From an uncultured Collinsella sp. (GTDB lineage Bacteria; Actinomycetota; Coriobacteriia; Coriobacteriales; Coriobacteriaceae): a stretch of DNA of 64,000 bases. Position numbers and translations under genes: made by a program. Every line of letters begins with the position of its first letter. Positions within the stretch are counted from its first letter, which is position 1. The stretch lies in assembly GCA_900757185.1 (NCBI GenBank), contig CAAEMX010000049.1, positions 1-64,000 of the forward strand, in the 5' to 3' direction. This document shows positions 1 through 8,421 of this stretch, one piece after another. Below the pieces are notes generated by a model. It searched no databases. It had not been told where the DNA came from and saw nothing but the letters and a program-made list of their open reading frames with translations.

Positions 1-423
1 CCTGCGCCCGAGCCGCTTCGCCTTGTCGTGCCCTGCATCGTTGCGGGCATAGGGTGCCGCCGCGGTGCGTGCGCCGAAGCAATCGGGGAGGCGTTTCTTC
101 TCGCGTGCGGGCAGGCGGGCATCTTGCCTTCGGCCGTGCGCGAGGCGGCGACGATCGACGTGAAGGCGCACGAGGAGGGTCTGCTCGCCTTCTGCCGCGC
201 GCGCAATATCCCGCTTGCGACGTATTCCGCAGAGGAGTTGTCCCAGGTCGAAGGCAGCGTTTCGCCATCTGATTTCGTTCGCGCGACGGTGGGGGTCGAC
301 AACGTGTGCGAGCGCGCGGCGCTCGCGGGCGGGGGCAAACTTTTCTTCCCGAAGCTCGCTCACGGCGGCGTGACCGTCGCGTTTTCCAAGGTAACTATCG
401 AACTTTCGTTTAAGGAGCGGTGA
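1..423 (+). CDS. cbiG: CbiG, C-terminal part (cobalt-precorrin-5A hydrolase), cut at window edge
   Basis: The reading frame is open from base 1 and ends at the TGA at 421-423, so only the last 140 residues are present. In the anaerobic B12 route CbiG opens the lactone ring of cobalt-precorrin-5A. The visible part matches the CbiG C-terminal domain: a GIGCRRGA start motif after a hydrophobic strand, then a section ending in a VTVAFSKV-type strand. The neighbours support the call, since cbiH follows with a one-base overlap and the whole run is cobalamin synthesis. The 5' part, the operon promoter and upstream genes such as cbiF, cbiD or cbiL are not in the window. Confidence 0.85.
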   Translation, partial: PAPEPLRLVVPCIVAGIGCRRGACAEAIGEAFLLACGQAGILPSAVREAATIDVKAHEEGLLAFCRARNIPLATYSAEELSQVEGSVSPSDFVRATVGVDNVCERAALAGGGKLFFPKLAHGGVTVAFSKVTIELSFKER

Positions 424-1166
424 TGGGAAAGCTCTTCGTGGTGGGGATCGGCCCGGGCGGCCCCGACGGCATGACGATTGCGGCTCGGCGCGCGCTCGAG
501 ACGGCCGACATCGTTGTGGGGTACACGAAATACGTGGAGCTCGCGCTCGCCGCCGTGCCCGACGCGGCGCATCTCGCGACGCCGATGATGCACGAGGTCG
601 AACGGTGCCGTCTGGCGCTTTCGCGCGCGCAGAGCGGAGAAGCCGTGGCGCTCGTGTGCAGCGGTGACGCGGGCGTGTACGGCATGGCGAGCCCCGTGCT
701 GGAGCTTGCGGAGGACTACCCCGATGTAGACGTGGAAGTTATCGCCGGGGCCACCGCGGCTCAGAGCGGGTCGGCGGTGCTCGGCGCCCCGCTTGCCCAC
801 GACTTCGCGGTCGTGTCGCTCTCCGACCTGCTCACGCCGTGGAAGGTCATCGAGCGCAGGCTCGCCGCCGTGGCGAGCGCCGACTTCTGCATCTGTTTGT
901 ACAACCCGCGCAGCAGAAAGCGCGCCGACAGGCTCTCGCGCGCGGCGAAGATTATGCTCGAATGGAAGGCCCCCGACACGCTCTGCGGTTGGGTACGCAA
1001 CATCGGGCGCGAGGGGCAGCAGTCGGGCATGTGCAGGCTTTCCGAGCTGGGGGAGTTCGACGCCGACATGTTCACCACCGTGTTCGTCGGCAACGCGGAC
1101 ACGAAGCGCGTAGGCGGCCGTATGGTCACGCCGCGCGGGTATCGGGAGATTCCATGCGAAAGGTAA
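423..1166 (+). CDS. cbiH: CbiH, precorrin-3B C17-methyltransferase
   Basis: This 247-residue protein is a tetrapyrrole (SAM-dependent) methylase. It has the family N-terminal glycine-rich loop GIGPGG at about residues 8-13 and a GDAGVYGMA motif near residue 80. CbiH/CobJ methylates C17 and contracts the corrin ring. A GTG at 420 and the ATG at 423 are both possible starts; ATG 423 is chosen because the TAAGGAG at 411-417 is then at normal spacing. The gene overlaps the stop of cbiG by one base. CobJ and CbiH are orthologous; the CbiH name is used because the CbiG neighbour marks the anaerobic pathway. Confidence 0.92.
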   Translation: MGKLFVVGIGPGGPDGMTIAARRALETADIVVGYTKYVELALAAVPDAAHLATPMMHEVERCRLALSRAQSGEAVALVCSGDAGVYGMASPVLELAEDYPDVDVEVIAGATAAQSGSAVLGAPLAHDFAVVSLSDLLTPWKVIERRLAAVASADFCICLYNPRSRKRADRLSRAAKIMLEWKAPDTLCGWVRNIGREGQQSGMCRLSELGEFDADMFTTVFVGNADTKRVGGRMVTPRGYREIPCER

Positions 1167-2626
1167 CGATCATCGGGGCGGGGCCCGGAAACCCCGACTT
1201 GCTCTCGCGCGCGGCGCTCGACGCGATCGACATCGCCGACGTGGTCATCGGCGCTCATCGCGCGCTTGTCGGCATCGACGTGCCGCCCGACGTGGTGAGA
1301 TGCGAGCTCGTGAAGACGGCGGACATCGTCGCCGCGCTCACCGATGCGGCGTCGTGGCAGCGCGCCGTGGTCGTGATGACGGGCGATGTGGGGCTGTTCA
1401 GCGGCGCGCGCCGCCTGGTGGAGGCGCTCTCCGGCGACGCGCGGGTGGACGTGCGCGTCATTCCCGGCATAAGCTCAGCGTCGTATCTCGCCGCGCGCCT
1501 CGCGCGTCCATGGCAGGATTGGCGCTTCGCGAGCGCTCACGGCGTGGCGTGCGACATCGTGGCCGAGGCCGAGCGCGCAGGTGAGCTCTTCCTCGCCACG
1601 TCGGGCGGGGAAGACCCCTCGCGGCTTTCGGGCGAGCTTGTGCAGGCGGGCTTCGGGGACGCGCGCGTGACGGTGGCCGAGCGCCTTTCGTACCCCGACG
1701 AGCGCATCACCTGCGCGACTGCAAGTGAAATCGCAGGTCAGACGTTCGACGACTTGAACGTGATGCTTATCGAGTTCGCAGGCTGCGCCGGGTTGCCTGC
1801 GGGCTCTAACGCAGCCTCCGAGGCGCCGGCCGGCGCCTCTGCGCCCGCGGCGGCTTCTTCCGCGGCGGACTCCGCGGGCGCATCCCGCGCCGCGAGCTCC
1901 CGCTGGCCGTACGCTTCCTCGGGCATTCCCGACGAGCTCTTCATCCGCGGCGACGTTCCCATGACCAAGCAGGAGGTGCGCGCCGTCGCGCTCGCGAAGC
2001 TGCGCCTTACCACGACCGACACCGTGTGGGATGTCGGCGCCGGCACGGGGAGCGTTTCGATCGAGGCGGCGCTCGTCGCGCGAGCGGGGTCGGTATGGGC
2101 GGTCGAGCGCAACGCGGCCGGCGTGCGGCTCATCCGAGAGAACGCGGATGCATTCGGGTGCGGCAACGTGCATGTGGTCCCCGGTGTCGCCCCCGAAGCG
2201 CTCGCGAAACTGCCCGTCCCCGACGCCGTGTTCGTCGGCGGGAGCGCGGGCGAGCTTCCCTCCATCGTGGAGGCGGCGCTCGAGAAGAACTCGCAGGTTC
2301 GCCTGTGCGTGCCATGCGTCACCGTTGAGACGCTCACCGAGGCGTTCGCGCTCCTCTCGGGTTCGCGCTTTAAGGGGTTCGAGGCGTGCCAGGTGTCGGC
2401 CGCCCGTGCCGAGGCTGTAGGCTCGCACCATCTTATGAAGGCGCAAAACCCCGTGTTCCTCGTCAGCGCGCGTGGTGCGGGCGCGGATGCCGAGGAGCTT
2501 GCCGAAGTCGGCGCGCTTGCTGAGTCGCCTGTCGGGGAGGACCTCTCTGTCGAGGGGAACCCATCCGTTGAGGTGGTCTCGCTTGCTTACTGCAGCGCCG
2601 CAGGTGGGGAAGGCGGCGCCCGGTGA
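1154..2626 (+). CDS. cbiET: CbiET fusion, precorrin-6Y C5,15-methyltransferase (decarboxylating)
   Basis: The 490-residue protein joins two enzymes. Residues 1-205 are a CbiE-type tetrapyrrole methylase (start VTIIGAGPGNPDLL, then TGDVGLFSG). Residues about 255-440 are a CbiT-type SAM methyltransferase with the glycine-rich DVGAGTGSVSIEAA motif. An Ala/Ser/Pro-rich linker of about 40 residues separates them, and an acidic tail of about 50 residues follows CbiT. Together they methylate C5 and C15 and decarboxylate the acetate side chain, as the aerobic CobL fusion does. The ATG at 1154 lies 13 bases inside cbiH; the longer open frame upstream of it overlaps cbiH and is not used. The stop overlaps cbiA by four bases (GTGA). 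Confidence 0.93.
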   Translation: MRKVTIIGAGPGNPDLLSRAALDAIDIADVVIGAHRALVGIDVPPDVVRCELVKTADIVAALTDAASWQRAVVVMTGDVGLFSGARRLVEALSGDARVDVRVIPGISSASYLAARLARPWQDWRFASAHGVACDIVAEAERAGELFLATSGGEDPSRLSGELVQAGFGDARVTVAERLSYPDERITCATASEIAGQTFDDLNVMLIEFAGCAGLPAGSNAASEAPAGASAPAAASSAADSAGASRAASSRWPYASSGIPDELFIRGDVPMTKQEVRAVALAKLRLTTTDTVWDVGAGTGSVSIEAALVARAGSVWAVERNAAGVRLIRENADAFGCGNVHVVPGVAPEALAKLPVPDAVFVGGSAGELPSIVEAALEKNSQVRLCVPCVTVETLTEAFALLSGSRFKGFEACQVSAARAEAVGSHHLMKAQNPVFLVSARGAGADAEELAEVGALAESPVGEDLSVEGNPSVEVVSLAYCSAAGGEGGAR

Positions 2627-4005
2627 GCACGTCCATCCCGCGCTTCATGGTCGCTGCGCCCTCGAGCGGGAGCGGCAAGACGGTCGTAACGTGCGCGCTC
2701 CTGCGCGCGCTCGCGCGCCGCGGCCTTGCATGCGCGGCCTTCAAATGCGGCCCCGACTACATTGACCCGCTCTTTCATCGCCGCGTCGTGGGTGCGCGCT
2801 CGGGCAATTTAGACGGCTTCTTCACCGACGCCCCGACGCTGCGCGCCCTGCTCGCACGCGGCGTCGCGGGCGCGGATGTCGCGGTGCTCGAGGGGGTTAT
2901 GGGCTTCTACGACGGCATGGCGCCCGGCGTGGCCGACGCGAGCAGCTACCAGGTTGCGCGCGACACGGAAACGCCGGTCGTTTTAGTGGTGAACGGGCGC
3001 GGGGCGTCTTTATCGCTCGCCGCTGTAATCCGCGGCATCGCCGAGTTCCTGCCTTGTGCGAACGTGCGCGGCGTCGTGCTGAACAAGACGAGCGCCGCTG
3101 CCTGCGCCTATGCGGCGCCTGCGATCGAGAAGCACACGGGCGTCGCGGTTTTGGGGAATATCCCCGCCGACGAGGCGTTCTCGCTCGAAAGCCGGCATCT
3201 GGGGCTTGTGACCGCCGACGAGGTCGAGCAGCTCTCCGCGCGCATCGACAAGATGGCCGAGCTGGTGGAAAAGAGCATCGACGTCGACCGCTTGCTCGAA
3301 ATAGCGGCGACGGCACCCGATATCCGCGAGGAACCTTACCGGTTGGAGCCGATCGCGGGAGCGCGGCCCATCGTCGCCGTCGCGCGTGACGAGGCGTTCT
3401 CGTTCTATTACGAGGAGAATCTGCGCGTGCTCGAGGACCTGGGTTGCGAGCTGGCCTTTTTCAGCCCCCTGTGTGATAGCGAGTTGCCCCGGGGGACAAG
3501 CGCCCTCTATCTGGGGGGCGGCTACCCGGAGCTCCATGCGCGACAGCTCTCCGAGAACGCGCCGATGCGCGCGGCCGTGCGGCGCGCGGTGGAATCCGGC
3601 ATGCCGACGGTTGCCGAATGCGGTGGGTTTCTGTACCTGCAGCGCGAAATCGCCGATAGCGAGGGGCGGCGCTGGCCTGTTGCGGGCGCCCATGAGGGCG
3701 CAAGCGAGAACGGGGGAAGGCTGTCCCATTTCGGGTACGTGGAGCTTACTTCCCAACGCGACGGGCTCTACGGGCCGCGCGGCACACGCATCCGCGCGCA
3801 CGAGTTCCACTACTGGCAGTCCACCTGCCCGGGCGGCGACTTTTGGGCGCAGAAGCCCCGGCGCGACAAGGGCTGGCCGTGCATGACGACCACCCCGTCC
3901 CTGGTGGCGGGCTTCCCGCATGTGTACTATCCTGCGAACCCCGACGTTGCGCGCGCGTTCGCGTCTGCCGCAGCGTCGTTCGCAGAGAGGAGGCGGCATG
4001 GCTGA
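2623..4005 (+). CDS. cbiA: CbiA, cobyrinate a,c-diamide synthase
   Basis: This is a 460-residue ATP- and glutamine-dependent amidase of the CobB/CbiA family. The N-terminal dethiobiotin-synthetase-like half has the P-loop APSSGSGKT at residues 12-20. The C-terminal half is a class I glutamine amidotransferase-like (GATase) domain with a catalytic Cys in the AECGGFLYL motif near residue 330 and a late His in RAHEFHY. It converts cobyrinate to the a,c-diamide. The GTG start at 2623 overlaps the preceding stop (GTGA), the same coupling seen through the operon. Confidence 0.94.
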   Translation: MSTSIPRFMVAAPSSGSGKTVVTCALLRALARRGLACAAFKCGPDYIDPLFHRRVVGARSGNLDGFFTDAPTLRALLARGVAGADVAVLEGVMGFYDGMAPGVADASSYQVARDTETPVVLVVNGRGASLSLAAVIRGIAEFLPCANVRGVVLNKTSAAACAYAAPAIEKHTGVAVLGNIPADEAFSLESRHLGLVTADEVEQLSARIDKMAELVEKSIDVDRLLEIAATAPDIREEPYRLEPIAGARPIVAVARDEAFSFYYEENLRVLEDLGCELAFFSPLCDSELPRGTSALYLGGGYPELHARQLSENAPMRAAVRRAVESGMPTVAECGGFLYLQREIADSEGRRWPVAGAHEGASENGGRLSHFGYVELTSQRDGLYGPRGTRIRAHEFHYWQSTCPGGDFWAQKPRRDKGWPCMTTTPSLVAGFPHVYYPANPDVARAFASAAASFAERRRHG

Positions 4006-5140
4006 AGCAACCGAAACCGCGCTTGCCTGCATCCGCGAGGAAGTCGAGCGCGCGTTCTCGTCGGCGCCGGGCGCCGTGCTCGAAGCCGCGCTTTCCCGGA
4101 TCGCGCCCGCAGACGAGTGCGCCCGTGCCGCCGCGTACGCCGCGTGGGACTCCATCGCGCACCCCTTGGGGGGATTGGGCGACTTTGAAGACGCCGTCGC
4201 GTGTATCGCCGCAGCTCAGGGGAGCGCCGAGGTGGCCGAGTTTCCCCGTGCGCTCGCGGTATTCTTCTCCGACAACGGGGTCGTTGCCGAAGGCGTGTCG
4301 CAAAGCGGGCAAGATGTGACGCGAGCCGTCGCGCGCAACATGTGCGAGGGGGCCGCGAGCGCCTGCCGCATGGCGGCGTTCGCGGGTGCCGAGGTCGTGC
4401 CCGTCGACGTAGGTATGGCCCGGGGCATAGAAGACGCGCGCATGGTGCGCGCGAACGTGCGGCGGGGGAGCGGTAACATCGCTCACGGCTCCGCTATGTC
4501 TCGCGATGGGGCCGTGCGCGCGATCGAGGTCGGAATCGCCGTCGCGTGCGGGCTTGCCCGCGCCGGCGTGCGCCTTCTCGCCGCGGGCGAGATGGGCATC
4601 GGCAACACGACCACCTCGGCGGCGGTGGCCGCAGTGCTCATCCGGGCGGACGCGCGGAGCCTTGTCGGGCGCGGCGCGGGGCTCTCGGACGCCTCGCTCG
4701 CGCGCAAGCGCGACGTGGTCGAGCGCGCTATCGACGCGAACTCGCCCGATCCCGCCGACCCGATCGACGTGCTCTCGAAGGTGGGCGGCTTCGACATCGC
4801 TGCGATGTGCGGCTTCTACCTGGGGGCCGCGGTCTCGAAGGCGCCGGCGCTCCTCGACGGGGTCATATCCTGCACGGCGGCCCTGTGCGCGGCGCGCCTG
4901 TGCCCCAACGCCTTGGGCTACCTCGTGGGCACCCACGCATCAAGCGAACCCGCAAGCCGGGAGCTCCTTCGCGAGCTCGGCATAAAGGCGCCCCTCGACG
5001 CAGGCATGCACTTGGGCGAGGGCGCGGGCGCCATGGCGTATCTCCCCCTTCTGGATTCGGCGCTGCGCGTGTACCGGGATGGGAAGACGTTCACGGCGAC
5101 TGGCATGGCTGCTTACGAGCATTTCGAGGCCGGGAAATGA
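3998..5140 (+). CDS. cobT: CobT, nicotinate-nucleotide:dimethylbenzimidazole phosphoribosyltransferase
   Basis: CobT activates the lower-ligand base by transferring phosphoribose from nicotinate mononucleotide, giving alpha-ribazole phosphate for the nucleotide loop. The 380-residue protein carries the family motifs FFSDNGVV, GEMGIGNTTTSAA and near the C-terminus HLGEGAGA, which holds the expected catalytic glutamate. The ATG at 3998 follows GAGAGGAGG and overlaps the cbiA stop by eight bases. A longer frame starting at 3920 lies inside cbiA and is rejected. No gene for making dimethylbenzimidazole is visible in the window. Confidence 0.94.
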   Translation: MAEATETALACIREEVERAFSSAPGAVLEAALSRIAPADECARAAAYAAWDSIAHPLGGLGDFEDAVACIAAAQGSAEVAEFPRALAVFFSDNGVVAEGVSQSGQDVTRAVARNMCEGAASACRMAAFAGAEVVPVDVGMARGIEDARMVRANVRRGSGNIAHGSAMSRDGAVRAIEVGIAVACGLARAGVRLLAAGEMGIGNTTTSAAVAAVLIRADARSLVGRGAGLSDASLARKRDVVERAIDANSPDPADPIDVLSKVGGFDIAAMCGFYLGAAVSKAPALLDGVISCTAALCAARLCPNALGYLVGTHASSEPASRELLRELGIKAPLDAGMHLGEGAGAMAYLPLLDSALRVYRDGKTFTATGMAAYEHFEAGK

Positions 5141-5685
5141 CGGTGACGCTCGTCATCGGCGCCGCCGCGAGCGGCAAGAGCGCCTACGCCGAGTCCCTGT
5201 GCCTCGGGCACGACGGCCCTCGCGTGTACCTGGCAACGATGGAGCCCTTCGGGGAAGATGGCGCCCGCCGCATCGCGCGCCATCGGGCGCTGCGCGAAGG
5301 CAAAGGGTTTTCCACCCTCGAGTGCTCGCGTGACGTGGGCGCCGCAGCGCCCGGGCTTCCGCGCGGCTGCACACTTCTTTTGGAGGACGTGGGCAACCTG
5401 GTTGCGAACGAGCTCTTCGCGGAAGGCGGCTTGTCCCCGCGTGACCCCGACGCTGCGGCGCGCGAGGTACTCGGAGGCATCGAACGGCTCGCTCAGGCCG
5501 CTGCGTATACGGTGGTGGTCACCGTCGACGTGTTCGCCGATGGGATGCGCTACGATGAAGGGACCGAGGCATGGAGGCGCGCGCTCGCGCGCGTGAACGC
5601 GGGCGTGGCGGCGCTGGCCGACCATGCAGTCGAAGTGGTATGCGGGATTCCCGTGTGGATGAAAGGCGAAGGACCTACAAGGTGA
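5137..5685 (+). CDS. cobU: CobU, adenosylcobinamide kinase / guanylyltransferase
   Basis: CobU phosphorylates adenosylcobinamide and then attaches GMP to form adenosylcobinamide-GDP. The 182-residue protein has the P-loop GAAASGKS at residues 8-15 and the RRIARHRALR segment with a histidine (H49) in the position of the guanylylated His of the family. The ending CGIPVWMKG is also typical. It overlaps cobT by ATGA and cobS by GTGA. A second, divergent CobU-like domain occurs two genes downstream, so this copy is the one likely to carry both activities. Confidence 0.93.
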   Translation: MTVTLVIGAAASGKSAYAESLCLGHDGPRVYLATMEPFGEDGARRIARHRALREGKGFSTLECSRDVGAAAPGLPRGCTLLLEDVGNLVANELFAEGGLSPRDPDAAAREVLGGIERLAQAAAYTVVVTVDVFADGMRYDEGTEAWRRALARVNAGVAALADHAVEVVCGIPVWMKGEGPTR

Positions 5686-6449
5686 AGATAGGAGAGGCAA
5701 TCGGCGCGGCGTTCGGAACGTTCTCGCGCATCCCCGTCCCGAAATCGGCCTGGACCGATTTCGGGTCAACCCATGCACTTGCCGCGTTTCCCCTGGTGGG
5801 CCTTGCGGAAGGCTTCCTCATGACGGCGTGGGGGCACGTGGCGAATCTGCTCGGCGTGCCCGCGACCATCGTCGCGGCCGTGCTCGCGGCGCTGCCTGTG
5901 GCGGTGACGGGAGGCATCCACCTAGACGGGCTCTGCGACACCTCCGATGCGCTTGCAAGTTGGGCCCCGCGCGAGCGAAAGCTCGAGATCATGCACGATC
6001 CGCGGGCGGGCGCCTTCGGGGTCATCGGTGTTGTTGTGTACCTTATTCTGCAGTTTTCCCTGTTCACCGCGCTGCCGCTTACGGCGGGGGCGTTCCTCGC
6101 GCTTCTGTGCTCGCTCGTGTTCTCCCGCGCGCTTTCGGGACTCGCCGTTGAATGCTGGCCTGCCGCGCGGGCGGACGGCATGGCCGCGGGGCTCTCGCCT
6201 GCGAAGAAGCGCGCGGCGATCGTCGTGCCGCTTTGCGCTTTCGCTGCGGCTTCGGCTGCAGGGATGGTCGTGTGCGCTCAGGCCGTCGGCGCCTTTATGG
6301 CGGTGGCGGGGCTTTTGGTGCTCGCGTGGTACCGCCATGTTGCCCTGTCCCGCTTCGGCGGGGTGACGGGGGATTTGGCCGGATGGTTTCTGCAATGGGC
6401 CGAGCTCGCGATGCTTGCCATGCTGGTGGTGGGGGGCATGCTCCTATGA
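5682..6449 (+). CDS. cobS: CobS, adenosylcobinamide-GDP ribazoletransferase
   Basis: CobS is the membrane enzyme that joins adenosylcobinamide-GDP and alpha-ribazole (phosphate) in the last step of cobalamin assembly. The 255-residue product has several hydrophobic membrane segments and the family motif GGIHLDGLCDTSDAL, followed by EIMHDPRAGAFG. The GTG at 5682 is chosen because it gives the conserved start KIGEAIGAAFGTFSRIPVP and a four-base overlap with cobU. The longer frame from 5571 would lie inside cobU. Confidence 0.93.
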   Translation: MKIGEAIGAAFGTFSRIPVPKSAWTDFGSTHALAAFPLVGLAEGFLMTAWGHVANLLGVPATIVAAVLAALPVAVTGGIHLDGLCDTSDALASWAPRERKLEIMHDPRAGAFGVIGVVVYLILQFSLFTALPLTAGAFLALLCSLVFSRALSGLAVECWPAARADGMAAGLSPAKKRAAIVVPLCAFAAASAAGMVVCAQAVGAFMAVAGLLVLAWYRHVALSRFGGVTGDLAGWFLQWAELAMLAMLVVGGMLL

Positions 6450-7447
6450 TGCTCGTGGTAGGTGGCGCGCATTCGGGGAAGAGGACCTTCGTGCGCGAAA
6501 AACTCGGGTTCGCGGCGGACGATTTCGTCGACGCGGCGCAGCTTGCGGAGGGCGGCGTGCCCGCGGCTTTTGCCGGCCGCGTCGCATACCGTGCTGAGGA
6601 ACTCGTACGCGCGCTCGACGCTGACCGGGCGCTCGAGCGGCTGATCGGCTTCGACGCAGTGATTCTGCCCTTGGTCGGCTCGGGGGTCGTCCCCATGAGT
6701 GCGGAAGACGCCCAATGGCGCGAGCGCGCGGGGCGCCTGGGATGCGCGCTCGCTGCGCGCGCCGACGTCGTCGTGCGCATGACGTGCGGGATTCCCCAGG
6801 TCATCAAAGGAAACCTTGCCGATGCACCTCGAGGGACGCAGGGCGCGGGTGCGCTTTTGGAAGTCGTCTTCGTGCGCCATGGTGCCACGGCGGGCACGGA
6901 AGACCATCGCTACAGCGGGGCGGGCACCGACGAGCCCCTGTCGAGTGCGGGCGAGCGCGCTTTGCGCGACCTCGCGTGCGATCGTGACGTGTTCCGTGTT
7001 ATCACGAGCGGCATGGCCCGCACCGACCAGACGGCGCGCATCCTCTTCCCGAACGCGGAGCTTATGGCGTGCCCCGGTCTGCGCGAGATGGATTTCGGCG
7101 ACTTCGAGGGGCGAAGCGCCGCCGAGCTTAAAGAGGATGCGCGCTATCGCGCCTGGGTAGACTCCTGGTGCGAGACGCGCTGCCCGCATGGCGAGGGCAA
7201 GAGCGATTTCACCCGCCGCGTCATCGCGGCGTTTCGGGAGGCGTGCGAATCGGAGCGCGCCCAGGGGAGCGGGCGCGCCGTCTTCGTCGTTCACGCGGGT
7301 ACCGTGAAAGCGCTGCTCTCCGAGCTAGCTTTCCCGAAAATGGGATACTTCGACGTGCATACCGAGCCGGGCGGCGCATGGGCCGCCACTTGGGATGGGC
7401 GCTGCCTTCGCGACGTTCGCCCCGCTTCGGGGGGCGATGCCCGGTGA
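6446..7447 (+). CDS. CobU-like nucleotide-binding domain fused to CobC-type phosphatase
   Basis: This 333-residue protein has two parts. Residues 1-130 resemble CobU: a P-loop GGAHSGK near the start and the late motif TCGIPQVIKG, which matches the CobU ending. It lacks the RxxHR segment with the guanylylated histidine that the separate CobU upstream has. Residues about 138-333 are a histidine phosphatase with the RHG motif in FVRHGATAG, an RTDQTA segment and a late HAG; this resembles CobC/CobZ, which removes phosphate from alpha-ribazole phosphate or adenosylcobalamin phosphate. The start ATG 6446 overlaps the cobS stop. I infer a phosphatase with an altered kinase-like domain. Confidence 0.85.
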   Translation: MMLVVGGAHSGKRTFVREKLGFAADDFVDAAQLAEGGVPAAFAGRVAYRAEELVRALDADRALERLIGFDAVILPLVGSGVVPMSAEDAQWRERAGRLGCALAARADVVVRMTCGIPQVIKGNLADAPRGTQGAGALLEVVFVRHGATAGTEDHRYSGAGTDEPLSSAGERALRDLACDRDVFRVITSGMARTDQTARILFPNAELMACPGLREMDFGDFEGRSAAELKEDARYRAWVDSWCETRCPHGEGKSDFTRRVIAAFREACESERAQGSGRAVFVVHAGTVKALLSELAFPKMGYFDVHTEPGGAWAATWDGRCLRDVRPASGGDAR

Positions 7448-8421
7448 TGACGATTCTTGCCGTCGCCGCCGGGTTCGCGGCCGACCTTGCCTTCGGCGAC
7501 CCGCGCTGGCTTCCCCATCCCGTCGTCGCCATGGGGCGCGCGATCACGTGGGCCGAAGGCCGCCTGCGGCGCGCATTCCCGCAAACGTCCGCGGGCACGC
7601 GCGCCGCAGGGCTTGTGCTCGCCGTGGCGCTTCCGCTTGCGTGTGGGCTTTTGACCTGGGTAATCCTGCATCTTTGCGGCATGGTTTACTCCGGCTTGCG
7701 CTTCGTGGCCGAGGCATGGGCGAGCTATCAGATTCTCGCGGCATGCGAGCTGCGCCGCCAGAGCCTGGCCGTTGCCCGCGCGTTCTCGAAGGGCGGCCTT
7801 GTCGCGGCGCGCGAAGCCGTCGGGCTCATCGTGGGACGTGACACGTCTGTTCTCGACGAGCAGGGCGTCGCGCGCGCCGCCGTGGAAACGGTGGCGGAGA
7901 ACGCGAGCGACGGTGTCATCGCGCCGCTTTTCTACCTTATGATCGGGGGTGCGCCCTTGGGCATGGCGTACAAGGCGGTGAACACGCTCGACAGCATGGT
8001 GGGCTACAAAAACGAGCGCTACATCGACTTCGGCTGCGCCTCGGCGCGCCTCGACGATGCGGTGAATTGGATCCCCTCGCGCTTATCGGCCCTGCTCATG
8101 ATCGCCGTGTGCCCGATCGTCGGGCTCGACGCGCGCGGGGCGGCGCGCATCTGGCGCCGCGACAGGCGTCGCCATGCGAGCCCGAACGCGGCGCAGACCG
8201 AGTCAGCGTGCGCGGGCGCGCTCGGGCTGCGCCTGGCGGGACCCGCGGTGTATTTCGGCAAGCTCGTTGAGAAACCGACGATAGGAGACGCGTCCCGCGA
8301 AATCGAGTGGGGCGACATCGCCCGGGCGACAAGGCTCATGCTCGCTGCGTCCGTATGCGCGCTCGTCGTCTTCGGCGCCGCGCGCGCGGCGGTCGTGCTC
8401 GCCGTGGGGGCGATGGCATGA
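7447..8421 (+). CDS. cbiB: CbiB, adenosylcobinamide-phosphate synthase
   Basis: CbiB (called CobD in aerobic organisms) attaches the aminopropanol-phosphate arm to adenosylcobyric acid at the membrane. The 324-residue product has the family start FAADLAFGDPRWLPHPV, the motif ASDGVIAPLFYLMIGGAPLG and the segment NTLDSMVGYKNERY, with several membrane helices. ATG 7447 and GTG 7444 are both possible; ATG is used. Its substrate arm comes from threonine phosphate through the next gene, cobD, and the two overlap by four bases. Confidence 0.93.
   Translation: MTILAVAAGFAADLAFGDPRWLPHPVVAMGRAITWAEGRLRRAFPQTSAGTRAAGLVLAVALPLACGLLTWVILHLCGMVYSGLRFVAEAWASYQILAACELRRQSLAVARAFSKGGLVAAREAVGLIVGRDTSVLDEQGVARAAVETVAENASDGVIAPLFYLMIGGAPLGMAYKAVNTLDSMVGYKNERYIDFGCASARLDDAVNWIPSRLSALLMIAVCPIVGLDARGAARIWRRDRRRHASPNAAQTESACAGALGLRLAGPAVYFGKLVEKPTIGDASREIEWGDIARATRLMLAASVCALVVFGAARAAVVLAVGAMA

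Noticed and set aside
1..420. Cobalamin riboswitch for the B12 run
   Set aside because: The operon start is left of the window; nothing like a B12 box is visible here.
839..1153. Longer N-terminus for CbiET
   Set aside because: It lies inside cbiH and is Arg/Ala-rich; ATG 1154 gives the normal methylase start.
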